The notes beneath the pieces were generated by a model that was given only the letters and a program-made list of their open reading frames with translations, was not told the DNA's origin and ran no database searches. 64,000 nucleotides of DNA from Marinimicrobium sp038419845 (GTDB lineage Bacteria; Pseudomonadota; Gammaproteobacteria; Pseudomonadales; Cellvibrionaceae): positions 124,001-188,000 of the forward strand of contig NZ_JBCAQT010000006.1 in assembly GCF_038419845.1 (NCBI RefSeq). The letters are read 5' to 3'. Below, in pieces: positions 16,789-26,193 of the stretch. Both the position numbers and the translations under genes were made by a program. Position 1 is the first letter of the stretch; each line of letters begins with the position of its first letter.

Positions 16789-16859
16789 GCTCGCGCTTGC
16801 GCCCTACAGGGTTTTTTAACATCCGCGGTTGCGATTATCCGGCTCAGGATCCATGCATT

Positions 16860-19145
16860 ATGTCAGAGCGACGTTCATCCCCGGGATCCCGGGACAGTTT
16901 GATGCCCAACGCCGAGCAGCGCGCTCGTCTGCGCAAAATCCGGCGATTCAAAGACGGTCTTTCGCGCTATGGTGTCGGTACGGCCGGCATGATGGTGGTC
17001 GGTGCGCTGGCTTTGATCTTCCTTTATCTGTTTTCCGAGGTGGCACCCCTGCTGCGAAGCAGCAGCCTGGATGTCACTACCGAGTATCACTCTCCCGTCA
17101 CCAGCCCCGCTAACCCCTCTGAGCACTTGGTGCTTGAACGTTATGAAGAAATGGGCGCCAGCTTCAATCGATCGGGGCTGGTGTCATTTTTCAACGCCGA
17201 TACGGGTCTTCTGATCGATAGCGTCAAGGTCCCCTCTCCGGAAGGTGCGGAGTTCTCTTCCCTGGCCACCAGTGTTCCCAGTGAGCAGCTGGTGGCTTAT
17301 GGCTTCAGCGATGGCTCGGTCAGCCTGGTGCAGGAAGATTATAAGCTCAGTTATCCTGATGACACGCGTTTGGTGACGCCGGGACTGACCTTTCCTCTGG
17401 GAGAAGAGCCGATCGTACTCGACGAGGAGGGACAGGCACTGCGCAAGCTGGCCGTCCAGGAAGCCGACGCGGGTATCATGATGGCGGGCGTTGCCGAAGA
17501 TGGCCGCTTGCTTCTGGGACGATTCAATTCCCGGGAGAACCTGTTTGGCGGCAATGCCGAGGTCACTGTTGATCGCTATGAGCTGCCCGGGTTGCCTGCG
17601 GGAGCGCAGGTTGAAGAACTTCTGGTGGATGATGTCGGTCGTTTTTTGATCGTGGCAGACGACCGGGAACAGTTGCATTTCTACAATATAGAGACACCGG
17701 CAAATGCCCGCTTGCTCGAAACGATACCTACCGAGCGCGGTCAGGTGACGTCCATGGAGTTTCTGGTGGGCACCAGTTCGGTGATCATCGGAACTGACAC
17801 GGGCTCTGTCAGCCAATGGTACTTGATCCGGGATGACAACAATCGTTTTCATCTGACGCCGGTCAGGGATTTTGAGTCATTAGAGGGTCCGGTCACGGAG
17901 ATCGCGCCGGAATACAGCCGCAAAGGCTTTGCGGCGGGCGACACACAGGGCAATGTGGGCCTGTTTTACGGCACCTCATCCCAGACACTGCTGATCAAGT
18001 CGGTGAGTGACAGTGCGATCAAGCAACTGGCGCTGTCCCCCATCAACGGTCGACTTCTGGCCCTGGATGAAAGCGGTCAGATATACGTTGCGTCAATCTG
18101 GAACGAACACCCGGAAATTTCGTTCAGCTCGCTCTGGCAGAAAGTCTGGTACGAGGGGCGCCAGCAACCGGAATACGTCTGGCAGGCATCATCCGGCCAG
18201 GACGCTTCCGAGGCCAAAATGAGTCTTGTGCCCCTGTCGATTGGTACCCTCAAAGCCGCGTTTTACGCCATGTTGTTTGCGATCCCTCTGGGCATTATGG
18301 GCGCGATCTACACCGCCTACTTCATGACGCCCAAGCTGCGCGGGGTAGTAAAGCCGACCATTGAAATCATGGAGGCGCTGCCTACCGTAATTCTGGGCTT
18401 TCTTGCCGGGCTCTGGCTGGCCCCTTTTCTGGAAAACCATCTGCCGGCGGTCTTCAGTATTCTGATCTTCCTGCCGGTCATGATGTTGCTGGTGGGATTG
18501 ATCTGGAGCCGATTGCCCTCGTCGATCCGCGACGAGGTGCCCGAAGGCTGGGAGGCGGCGATACTGGTCCTGCCGATCATTCTGACCGCCTGGGCCTGTG
18601 TGGCGGCGAGCCCCCATGTGGAGGTGCTGTTCTTCGACGGCAGCATGCGCCAGTGGCTGACCAACAACAATATCGATTATGACCAGCGCAACGCCTTGGT
18701 CGTGGGGATTGCCATGGGCTTCGCCGTCATTCCCACCATCTTCTCCATTGCCGAAGATGCGGTGTTCAACGTGCCGCGTCACCTGACTCAGGGGTCACTG
18801 GCACTGGGGGCGACCCGCTGGCAGACGGTAATGGGTGTGGTGCTGCCCACGGCCAGCCCGGGCATCTTCTCGGCGGTGATGATGGGCTTTGGCCGCGCCG
18901 TGGGTGAAACCATGATCGTACTCATGGCCACCGGCAACAGCCCGGTTCTCAATTTCAATATCTTTGAGGGTATGCGCACCCTGTCGGCCAACGTGGCGGT
19001 GGAGCTGCCGGAGACAGCGATTGGCAGCAGTCACTTCCGGGTCCTGTTCCTGGCGGCCCTGGTGCTGCTGGCCATGACCTTCCTGGTCAATACCCTGGCC
19101 GAAGTCGTTCGCCAGCGTTTGCGCAAACGCTACAGCAACCTGTAA
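16860..19145 (+). CDS. pstC: Phosphate ABC transporter permease PstC with large periplasmic domain
   Basis: Protein of about 761 residues, far longer than the roughly 320-residue Escherichia coli PstC. After a first membrane helix (about 40-62) there is a region of some 400 residues with repeated short beta-rich segments that could be a propeller-like periplasmic domain, before the conserved permease part (YTAYFMTPKLR, EIMEALPTVILGF). The EAA-like loop reads LTQGSLALGATRWQTVMGVVLPTASPGI. Extended PstC proteins occur in Pseudomonas relatives. The start at 16860 lies downstream of the Pho promoter, which excludes longer frames; 16902 is an alternative. Confidence 0.9.
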   Translation: MSERRSSPGSRDSLMPNAEQRARLRKIRRFKDGLSRYGVGTAGMMVVGALALIFLYLFSEVAPLLRSSSLDVTTEYHSPVTSPANPSEHLVLERYEEMGASFNRSGLVSFFNADTGLLIDSVKVPSPEGAEFSSLATSVPSEQLVAYGFSDGSVSLVQEDYKLSYPDDTRLVTPGLTFPLGEEPIVLDEEGQALRKLAVQEADAGIMMAGVAEDGRLLLGRFNSRENLFGGNAEVTVDRYELPGLPAGAQVEELLVDDVGRFLIVADDREQLHFYNIETPANARLLETIPTERGQVTSMEFLVGTSSVIIGTDTGSVSQWYLIRDDNNRFHLTPVRDFESLEGPVTEIAPEYSRKGFAAGDTQGNVGLFYGTSSQTLLIKSVSDSAIKQLALSPINGRLLALDESGQIYVASIWNEHPEISFSSLWQKVWYEGRQQPEYVWQASSGQDASEAKMSLVPLSIGTLKAAFYAMLFAIPLGIMGAIYTAYFMTPKLRGVVKPTIEIMEALPTVILGFLAGLWLAPFLENHLPAVFSILIFLPVMMLLVGLIWSRLPSSIRDEVPEGWEAAILVLPIILTAWACVAASPHVEVLFFDGSMRQWLTNNNIDYDQRNALVVGIAMGFAVIPTIFSIAEDAVFNVPRHLTQGSLALGATRWQTVMGVVLPTASPGIFSAVMMGFGRAVGETMIVLMATGNSPVLNFNIFEGMRTLSANVAVELPETAIGSSHFRVLFLAALVLLAMTFLVNTLAEVVRQRLRKRYSNL

Positions 19146-19163
19146 AAAGTGGGAGCCTGATTG

Positions 19164-20828
19164 ATGAAATCCTGGTTTAAAAGTGGTGCCCCCTGGGTCT
19201 GGTTGAACGGCGGAGCGGTGGCATTGTGCATGATCATGGTGGTGGGCCTTCTGGGGCTGATCGCGGTTCGGGGCTTCAGCCATTTCTGGCCGTCCGACAT
19301 ACTGCAGACCACCGCCGTCGATCGCACCGGCGAGACCCAGCAGGTGCTGGGCGAGCTGATGCGCAAAGAAGTGATTCCCTCGCGGGTCGCGCGCACCAAC
19401 GGTTACGTGGTGGGCGAGGATGTGCCTCTGGTTACCCGCTACCTGATTAAAGAGGGCAATAGGGACCTGGGCAGTGACTTTAACTGGTACCTGGATGTCG
19501 GCATGGGGGAGTGGACTTATCCCGACGATGCGGTTCAGATTGAACGGCGGGAATGGGGTAATTTCTATGGCTTCCCGGTTGCGTTGCGTGAAGATGGTGA
19601 GGTAATCAGCGAGTTGGGTGACGAGGACTTCTGGTCTGAGTTGCAGCAGCGAGTCGATCGCAGCGTCGAGTTGCACCACGAAATTCAGCACAAGGAGGCG
19701 GTGGAAATCGGCAGCATCAACCATAGCATGGAACGCCTGCGGCTGGATCGTCGCCGACTGGAGTTGAGGGGTGTCAGTGGCCAGGAGTTGGCCGAAGCTC
19801 AAGCCGAGCTGGATGCCAAGCGAGAAGAACTCAACGCCGATTATCGCGCCATCAAGGCGGAGCGGGATGCCATCTATGAGCAGAACACCCGAGATAGCCT
19901 GGACGTGCGCACGGTTGAAGGTCTGGAAAAAACCATTGGGCTGAACAACATCGTCCGGGTAACCCGCCCCAACGCGATGGGAGTGTGGGGTAAGTCGGTG
20001 CAGTACGTGGACCGTCTGTGGGAGTTCCTGACGGAAAAGCCACGCGAGGCCAACACCGAAGGCGGGATTTTCCCGGCGATTTTCGGCACGGTGACCATGG
20101 TGATGGTCATGTCGATCATGGTCACGCCGCTGGGTGTGCTGGCCGCCATCTATCTGCGCGAATACGCGCGGCAGGGCACCCTGCTGCGGCTGATACGGAT
20201 CTCGGTGTACAACCTCGCCGGTGTTCCCTCCATTGTTTACGGGGTGTTTGGCCTGGGCTTTTTTGTCTACTTTCTCGGTGGCAATATCGATGAGCTGTTT
20301 TTCAAGGCCTCCATGCCGGCCCCCACGTTCGGGACGCCGGGCCTGTTCTGGGCCTCGCTGACGTTGGCTCTGCTCACCCTGCCGGTGGTGATTGTGTCTA
20401 CCGAAGAGGGGCTGGCGCGCATTCCCAGCACCGTGCGTCAGGGCAGTCTGGCGCTGGGGGCGACCAAGTCGGAGACCCTGTGGAAGGTGGTCGTGCCCCT
20501 GGCAACGCCGGGGATGATGACCGGCCTGATTCTGGCGATCGCCCGGGCCGCGGGTGAAGTGGCCCCGCTGATGCTGGTGGGCGTGGTCAAGCTGGCCCCC
20601 AGTCTGCCCATCGACGGCAACTACCCCTATATTCACCTGGATCAGAAGATCATGCACCTGGGTTTTCATATTTACGATGTGGGCTTCCAGAGCCCCAACG
20701 TTGAGGCCGCACGGCCGCTGGTCTATGCCACGGCGTTGACCCTGGTGCTGTTGATCATTGTACTGAACCTGACAGCCATCAAAATTCGCAACAGCCTGCG
20801 GGAGAAGTACCGCAGTGCCTCCGATTGA
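19164..20828 (+). CDS. pstA: Phosphate ABC transporter permease PstA, extended form
   Basis: Protein of 554 residues with one N-terminal helix, an inserted soluble domain of about 250 residues including a predicted coiled coil (about 175-245, rich in Glu, Arg and Lys), and a C-terminal permease domain. The EAA loop RQGSLALGATKSETLWKVVVPLATPGMMTGL contacts PstB. It forms the membrane channel with PstC. GGGAG lies about 9 bp before the ATG, and pstB starts 16 bp after the stop. Confidence 0.93.
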   Translation: MKSWFKSGAPWVWLNGGAVALCMIMVVGLLGLIAVRGFSHFWPSDILQTTAVDRTGETQQVLGELMRKEVIPSRVARTNGYVVGEDVPLVTRYLIKEGNRDLGSDFNWYLDVGMGEWTYPDDAVQIERREWGNFYGFPVALREDGEVISELGDEDFWSELQQRVDRSVELHHEIQHKEAVEIGSINHSMERLRLDRRRLELRGVSGQELAEAQAELDAKREELNADYRAIKAERDAIYEQNTRDSLDVRTVEGLEKTIGLNNIVRVTRPNAMGVWGKSVQYVDRLWEFLTEKPREANTEGGIFPAIFGTVTMVMVMSIMVTPLGVLAAIYLREYARQGTLLRLIRISVYNLAGVPSIVYGVFGLGFFVYFLGGNIDELFFKASMPAPTFGTPGLFWASLTLALLTLPVVIVSTEEGLARIPSTVRQGSLALGATKSETLWKVVVPLATPGMMTGLILAIARAAGEVAPLMLVGVVKLAPSLPIDGNYPYIHLDQKIMHLGFHIYDVGFQSPNVEAARPLVYATALTLVLLIIVLNLTAIKIRNSLREKYRSASD

Positions 20829-20844
20829 TCGCGGGAGCTCAACC

Positions 20845-21729
20845 ATGCTAGAAGACACTACCATGCGCAACGGTGAGTCGGCGCGAGCGGCGTCTGCCGA
20901 CCCGGGTCCGTCCGGGGCGGTCGGCTCAACTCCCCGTCCTCAAACACAGGGTAACAACATGACAATGGCCGATGAGTCCATCAAGCTCGAAGTGAATGAC
21001 CTGAACCTTTTCTACGGTCAGGATCAGGCGTTGAAGAACATCAACCTGAAAATTCCCGAAAAGAAGGTGACGGCCTTCATCGGGCCATCCGGTTGCGGTA
21101 AGTCGACCTTGCTCCGTTGTTTCAACCGTATGAATGATCTGGTGGACATCTGCCGCATTCAGGGCAATATCTTGATGGACGGCAAAAACATCTACGACAA
21201 AAAGGTGGATGTGGCCGAGCTCCGCCGCCAGGTGGGCATGGTCTTCCAGAAGCCCAACCCCTTTCCCAAAAGCATTTATGAAAATGTGGCCTACGGGTTG
21301 CGCTTGCAGGGGGTGAAATCCCGGCGTACGTTGGACGAAGTGGTGGAAAGGTCGCTTCGTGGCGCCGCGCTTTGGGATGAGGTCAAGGATCGTCTGCACG
21401 ACAATGCCTTCGGCCTGTCTGGTGGTCAGCAGCAGCGGTTGGTAATTGCCCGTGCCATTGCCATTGAGCCTGAGGTGATTCTGCTGGATGAGCCGGCCTC
21501 GGCATTGGATCCGATTTCCACGCTCAAAATTGAGGAACTGATTTACGAGCTGAAAAATCAGTATACGATTGTCATTGTGACCCACAATATGCAGCAAGCC
21601 GCCCGGGTTTCGGACTATACTGCTTTTATGTATATGGGGGATCTGGTCGAATATGATGATACCGATTCGCTGTTCACCAATCCGACCAACAAGCAGACCG
21701 AAGATTACATTACGGGTCGTTACGGTTAA
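20845..21729 (+). CDS. pstB: Phosphate ABC transporter ATP-binding protein PstB
   Basis: ABC ATPase with Walker A GPSGCGKST, signature LSGGQQQR, Walker B VILLDEPASALD and the switch His in VTHNMQQA. It energises phosphate import and takes part in PhoR/PhoU signalling. Two starts are possible. The one at 20845 has GGGAG 7 bp upstream and gives a 38-residue disordered N-terminal extension, as seen in some Pseudomonas-type PstB. The one at 20959 starts directly before the ABC domain (MTMADESIKLEV). I favour 20845 on ribosome-site strength. Confidence 0.93.
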   Translation: MLEDTTMRNGESARAASADPGPSGAVGSTPRPQTQGNNMTMADESIKLEVNDLNLFYGQDQALKNINLKIPEKKVTAFIGPSGCGKSTLLRCFNRMNDLVDICRIQGNILMDGKNIYDKKVDVAELRRQVGMVFQKPNPFPKSIYENVAYGLRLQGVKSRRTLDEVVERSLRGAALWDEVKDRLHDNAFGLSGGQQQRLVIARAIAIEPEVILLDEPASALDPISTLKIEELIYELKNQYTIVIVTHNMQQAARVSDYTAFMYMGDLVEYDDTDSLFTNPTNKQTEDYITGRYG

Positions 21730-21743
21730 GAGGAGATTGTTCC

Positions 21744-22475
21744 ATGGTAATGGACATCAAGAGTCACACGCACCATATTTCCCAGCAGTACAACCTTGAG
21801 TTGGATGAAATCAAAACCAAGCTCTCGGAAATGGGCGGTCTGGCCCAGCGTCAGGTCAACGATGCGATTCAGGCACTGATTGACGCCGATGCAGAAACGG
21901 CGGAGCGCGTCGTCAGAGACGATGAGGAAGTCAATGCCATGGAAGTGGACATCGATGAAGAGTGCATTCACATCCTGGCGCGCCGCCAGCCGGCCGCCAG
22001 TGACCTGCGCTTGGTGATCGCTGTGACCAAGGCGATCACCGACCTGGAGCGGGTGGGGGATGAAGCCAGCAAGATCGCGCGCCAGGCCATTGCCCTGAGT
22101 CAGGAGGGAACGGCGTTGCACGGTTATGTGGAAGTTCGGCATATCGGCGGGCAGGTGTCGCGGATGCTGAACGACTCGCTGGACGCCTTTGCCCGTCTGG
22201 ACCTGGATCTCGCCCTGCGCGTGGTCCAGACGGACGACAATGTGGACCTGGAGTACGCCTCGGCCATGCGCGAAATGATCACCTTCATGATGGAGGATCC
22301 CCGTCGCATCTCCCGGGCGCTGAATATCATGTGGACCCTGCGCTCGCTCGAGCGTATCGGTGATCACGCCCGTAACCTGGCCCAGTATGTGGTCTATCTG
22401 GTCAAGGGCGCCGACGTTCGCCATGAATCCTACAATGATATTCAGGAGCAGATTCAGGAAGACGGAGAGGCTTGA
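21744..22475 (+). CDS. phoU: Phosphate regulon regulator PhoU
   Basis: Protein of 243 residues with two three-helix PhoU repeats; each has an acidic metal-binding motif of the E/DxxxD type (DDEEVNAMEVDIDEECI and DDNVDLEYAS). PhoU couples PstB activity to inhibition of the PhoR kinase when phosphate is plentiful. AGGAG lies 8 bp before the ATG at 21744 and only 14 bp separate it from pstB, so it ends the pst operon. Confidence 0.96.
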   Translation: MVMDIKSHTHHISQQYNLELDEIKTKLSEMGGLAQRQVNDAIQALIDADAETAERVVRDDEEVNAMEVDIDEECIHILARRQPAASDLRLVIAVTKAITDLERVGDEASKIARQAIALSQEGTALHGYVEVRHIGGQVSRMLNDSLDAFARLDLDLALRVVQTDDNVDLEYASAMREMITFMMEDPRRISRALNIMWTLRSLERIGDHARNLAQYVVYLVKGADVRHESYNDIQEQIQEDGEA

Positions 22476-22489
22476 TCAGAGGACGCAAT

Positions 22490-22530
22490 GCTTACGCCGG
22501 GTGGTTGTCCTCGCGCCACCCGGCTCATTG
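22490..22530. terminator. Hairpin between convergent phoU and AEC transporter genes
   Basis: GCCGGGTGG (22496-22504) pairs with CCACCCGGC (22516-22524), with outer GCAATG/CATTGC arms. No T tract follows closely on either strand, so intrinsic termination is uncertain. Confidence 0.5.
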
Positions 22531-22552
22531 CACACGGTGCGTCAAGCGCCGG

Positions 22553-23506
22553 TCATTGAACCATTGCCTGTAGCAGCCAGAGTCCCAGGGTCACGGTCAC
22601 CAGCCCGAACAGAGTCGATTGCACCACCATGTTGGCCGCCAGTTGGGCATTGCCTCCCAGCCCCCGGACCATGACATAGCTGACTGTCGCCGTGGGCGCC
22701 GCCGACAGCAGGAACACCACGCCCAGTGCCTCCCCCGACAGCCCCAGCCACCCGGCCAGTCCCACGGCTATCAGCGGGCAGAGCAGCAGTTTCCACCCGC
22801 TGGCCACCAGGGCGCCGCCCCCGAGCTCCCGCAGAGAGGACAGTTTCAGGCTGCCGCCGACACACAGCAGTGCCAGAGGCAGGCTCATGTTGCCCAGATA
22901 ACTGCCGGCCTTGCGCACTGGATCCGCCAATGGCAGGTTCAGCGAACCGTAGAGCAGTCCCGCCCCGATGCCCAGAATCAGGGGGTTGCGCGCCAGCCCC
23001 CGAAACAGTCCGTGAAAGCCGCGCCCGCTCTCCAGGTCGCGATTGAGCACATACACGGACAGGACGTTGTACAGCAGGATGGTCATGGCAATGGGCAGGG
23101 CCGCCATGGCGACACCGCTCTCGCCATAGGCATTGCTGCAGTAGGCCAGGCCGACAATCACCAGGTTGCCCCTGAAGGCGGCCTGGACCAGGACGCCCCG
23201 ATCCCGACGGTCTCTGACAAAGTGCCCGGCGCTGAGCAGGCTCAGGGTAAAAATGAGCAGGGTCGCGCCCAGCACCGCCAGAAGGATCCGGGCATCGGCC
23301 GCCGCGCCGTAATCGGTGGTGGCACTGCCGATAAACAGCAGCACCGGCAGCCCGACATTGAACACCAGGCGCGAGGCGGTGTTGATGAAGGCCTCGTCGA
23401 TCATTCCCAGGCGCCGCAACAGGGTCCCCAGCGCCACCATCAGAAAAATGGGGGTGGTGACGGACAGGGAAAAAATGAAGGTGGAGAGCAGCGCCGTGTC
23501 GCTCAT
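22553..23506 (-). CDS. AEC-family (auxin efflux carrier) transporter
   Basis: Protein of 317 residues with about ten membrane helices and the AEC layout. It begins with LSVTTPIFLMVALGTLLRRLG, has NPLILGIGAG in the middle and ends with AAPTATVSYVMVRGLGGNAQLAANMVVQSTL, a hallmark of the family. Bacterial members export or take up organic acids such as malate; the substrate here is unknown. AGGA precedes the ATG by about 8 bp. It is downstream of uxaC on the same strand but separated by a terminator. Confidence 0.88.
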   Translation of the reverse strand: MSDTALLSTFIFSLSVTTPIFLMVALGTLLRRLGMIDEAFINTASRLVFNVGLPVLLFIGSATTDYGAAADARILLAVLGATLLIFTLSLLSAGHFVRDRRDRGVLVQAAFRGNLVIVGLAYCSNAYGESGVAMAALPIAMTILLYNVLSVYVLNRDLESGRGFHGLFRGLARNPLILGIGAGLLYGSLNLPLADPVRKAGSYLGNMSLPLALLCVGGSLKLSSLRELGGGALVASGWKLLLCPLIAVGLAGWLGLSGEALGVVFLLSAAPTATVSYVMVRGLGGNAQLAANMVVQSTLFGLVTVTLGLWLLQAMVQ

Positions 23507-23570
23507 GTGAAAATCCTGGTGTCGGCCGTTTTCGGCCCGCCGTTGTCATGGTTTGCGCGTGAATGTGCAT

Positions 23571-23600
23571 AAAAAAGCCCGGCATTGGCCGGGCTTTCGC
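23571..23600 (-). terminator. Rho-independent terminator of uxaC
   Basis: On the minus strand AAAGCCCGGC and GCCGGGCTTT form a 10-bp stem with a 4-base loop followed by T residues, 22 bp past the uxaC stop. Confidence 0.9.
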
Positions 23601-23621
23601 AAGTGCCGTGGGAGGCCGTCC

Positions 23622-25037
23622 CTACTTGGGCACGTCAAACGGGAAGTAGTCCCGCGCGTTGTTGAAGGCCACATCCTGCATCATGGAGCCGACCATGGCC
23701 AGGTCATCGGGTACCGTCCCCTTGGCCATGTCGTTCCCGAGGATACGGCACAGCAGGCGGCGGAAGTACTCGTGGCGGGAGTAGCTCAGGAAGCTGCGGC
23801 TATCGGTCAGCATCCCCACAAACCGGCTCAACAGGCCCAGCTGGCTGAGGGACTCGATCTGCCGGGTCATGCCATCGAGCTGATCCAGAAACCACCAGCC
23901 GCTGCCGAACTGCATCTTACCGGCCGCCGACCCGTCCTGGAAATTACCGATCATGGTGCCGATCATTTCATTGTCGCGCGGGTTCAGGTTGTACAGAATG
24001 GTCTTGGCCAGGCGGTCGTCATTGTCCAGTCGGCCCAGGAACTTCGCCAGCGGTTTGGCGTAGTTGTGGTCACCGATGGAGTCAAACCCGGTATCCGGCC
24101 CCAGTGACCGGAACAGGCGAGGGTTGTTATTGCGGATGGCGCCAATGTGGTACTGCTGAACCCAGCCCTTCTCGTGGTCCTGCCGGGCAAACTCCACCAG
24201 CATGGCCGAGTAGAACTTCTCCAGCTCCTCTTCCGACAGGTCGGTGCCACCGCGCACCTTGGTGAAAATCGCCTTGATCTCCGCCTCGGTGTAATCTTCC
24301 GCATGTACGGTTTCCAGACCGTGGTCGGACAGCCGGCAGCCCTGTTCGTGGAAGAAGTTGTGGCGCTTCTGCAGAGCACTCATCAGATCGTCAAAGGTGC
24401 TGATCTGGGTGTCGCTTACTTCCGCCAGACGGTCCAGGTACTGGTTGTAGGCCTGGGTGTCTTCGGCCGCCATGGCCTTGTCCGGACGCCAGGTGGGCAG
24501 CACGTTGGTATTGAATTGAGAGTTGGCGGCGATGCTCTGGTGGTGGCGCAGATCGTGGGTCGGGTCATCGGTGGTGCAGATGACCTTCACGTTGGCCTGG
24601 GTGATCAGCCCCTGGGTGCTGAACTCCGGGGTCGCCAGCAGCTCGTTGCACTGATCCCACACCTCTCTGGCATTGTTGCCATCGAGCAGTTTGTCGGTAA
24701 TGCCGAAGGGCTTCTTCAGCTCCAGGTGGGTCCAGTGGTAGAGGGGGTTGCGCAGAGTGAAGGGGACCGTCTCCGCCCAGGCCTGGAATTTTTCCCAATC
24801 GCTGGCATCGCCGGTGCAGTAATGCTCTTTCACACCGTTGGAGCGCATCGCGCGCCATTTGTAGTGGTCGCCCGCCAGCCACACCTCGGACAGGTTCTTG
24901 AACTGCCGGTTTTCGGCAATCTGATCCGGGGGAAGGTGGCAATGGTAATCAATGATCGGCATGTCTTTGGCGTAGTCGTGGTACAACGCCTTGGCCTGCT
25001 CGGTGTCGAGCAAAAAATCGTCATGTATAAAAGTCAT
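23622..25037 (-). CDS. uxaC: Glucuronate isomerase UxaC
   Basis: Protein of 471 residues of the amidohydrolase-like UxaC family. It starts MTFIHDDFLLDTEQAKALYHDYA; the metal-binding DYHCHLPP is near residue 30, and the closing part contains GMLTDSRSFLSYSRHEYFRRLLC. It converts D-glucuronate and D-galacturonate to fructuronate and tagaturonate during uronic-acid breakdown. The start at 25037 has GAGAGGA about 10 bp upstream; a longer frame adds a non-family arginine-rich leader. Other uxa, uxu or kdg genes are not present here, but a uronate pathway fits a plant-polysaccharide degrader. Confidence 0.97.
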   Translation of the reverse strand: MTFIHDDFLLDTEQAKALYHDYAKDMPIIDYHCHLPPDQIAENRQFKNLSEVWLAGDHYKWRAMRSNGVKEHYCTGDASDWEKFQAWAETVPFTLRNPLYHWTHLELKKPFGITDKLLDGNNAREVWDQCNELLATPEFSTQGLITQANVKVICTTDDPTHDLRHHQSIAANSQFNTNVLPTWRPDKAMAAEDTQAYNQYLDRLAEVSDTQISTFDDLMSALQKRHNFFHEQGCRLSDHGLETVHAEDYTEAEIKAIFTKVRGGTDLSEEELEKFYSAMLVEFARQDHEKGWVQQYHIGAIRNNNPRLFRSLGPDTGFDSIGDHNYAKPLAKFLGRLDNDDRLAKTILYNLNPRDNEMIGTMIGNFQDGSAAGKMQFGSGWWFLDQLDGMTRQIESLSQLGLLSRFVGMLTDSRSFLSYSRHEYFRRLLCRILGNDMAKGTVPDDLAMVGSMMQDVAFNNARDYFPFDVPK

Positions 25038-25638
25038 GCTCACAGTTCCTCTCAACGCACGAATGCCGCCACAGGGTGCGGAGCGCACCGAATGCCGGTT
25101 GTGCGACTGGTTTTGGGCAGCGCTCACAGCCGGCGCGCCGGGTGGTCCAGGCGCACTTGAAAACGAGCGTGTACATCTAACTGCCAGGGTTGATTATTGT
25201 GCAACGGCCGCCGTCTTCTGCGAGTCAGCTGGTACCGCCGCCTTTTGGTTCCCGGTTATTTTGTTGTGGCCGGGAGCCGCTTATAATGCGGCTTGCCAGC
25301 AGTTTAACCCCTGGGTGCGTAAATATAAACCGTTGTTCACGCGGCATCAGGCAGGCTGTAAGTGCTTGCTTACTTGGAGGCTCAATAATAACAGAGATAT
25401 AGTCATAATGAAATAAAGGCAGCCTATTGCAGCGATAGTCTTTTATTTCGGCTCCTGCCTACTGCTTGATGTGCCTGTCACGGAATGAGAGGAGTGCTGG
25501 CAGCGACTCCGGCGTGGGATACCCGGTTTAACCGGGACCTCCCGCGGGTATACAATTGACAGTTCTACAGTTGCTCCAATGCCCTGATGGCTTTCACTGT
25601 CGGTGAGGGCCACACATTTCAACAGGAGGCGTTCCACC
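25038..25638. other. 600-bp intergenic region between uxaC and the redoxin gene
   Basis: The divergent spacer has no convincing gene. It includes an AT-rich stretch near 25320-25440 and a palindrome CCCGGTT-T-AACCGGG at 25522-25536, next to a GGTATAC sequence at about 25547. Either element could be an operator for uxaC or the redoxin gene, but neither can be assigned. Confidence 0.5.
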
Positions 25639-26193
25639 ATGGCCCGCACACCATCCAACATGCTACCTCTGGGTACTCCGCTGCCCGATGCCACTCTGCC
25701 GGACCCGGCCGGTGAGACCTGGAAACTGTCGCAGCGTATGGGAGACAAGGGCTTACTGGTCATGTTCATCTGCAACCACTGTCCTTTTGTATTGCACATT
25801 GCCCCATTTCTGGAAGAGCTGAACGACAAACTCAATGCGCTGGGTATACGCTGTATTGCCATCAGTTCGAACGATGTCAACGAATACCCGGACGACTCCC
25901 CCGAAAAAATGGCGCAATTTGCCGCCACTTATAAACTGGCCTTCCCCTACCTGTACGACGAAAGCCAGAAGGTGGCCAGATCATTCGATGCGGCCTGTAC
26001 GCCCGATTTCTTTCTTTTTGACCATGCCCGAAAACTCGCCTATCGCGGACAGCTGGACGAAAGCCGGCCTGGCAACGACATCCCCGTGACCGGCGAGGAC
26101 CTTCTGGCCGCCGCCGAGCGGGTGGCCAAAGGTGAGCCCGTTCCAGAGGACAGCCAGAAACCGAGCATGGGCTGCAATATCAAATGGAAATAA
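25639..26193 (+). CDS. Thioredoxin-like redoxin (AhpC/TSA superfamily)
   Basis: Protein of 184 residues without a signal peptide. The redox motif CNHCP follows strand 1 (MFICNHCPFV), and CTPDFFLFD holds the cis-proline region. This pattern belongs to the thioredoxin-family redoxins seen in many proteobacteria and cyanobacteria and probably reduces peroxides or disulfides in the cytoplasm. The ATG at 25639 has a strong AGGAGG 9 bp upstream, which rules out the longer frame. It stands alone between two long intergenic regions. Confidence 0.85.
   Translation: MARTPSNMLPLGTPLPDATLPDPAGETWKLSQRMGDKGLLVMFICNHCPFVLHIAPFLEELNDKLNALGIRCIAISSNDVNEYPDDSPEKMAQFAATYKLAFPYLYDESQKVARSFDAACTPDFFLFDHARKLAYRGQLDESRPGNDIPVTGEDLLAAAERVAKGEPVPEDSQKPSMGCNIKWK

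Noticed and set aside
18795..20870. Long open frame (691 codons) antisense to pstA
   Set aside because: It is the His/Gln-rich complement of a GC-rich real gene, has no plausible protein character and overlaps the conserved pstC-pstA-pstB genes.
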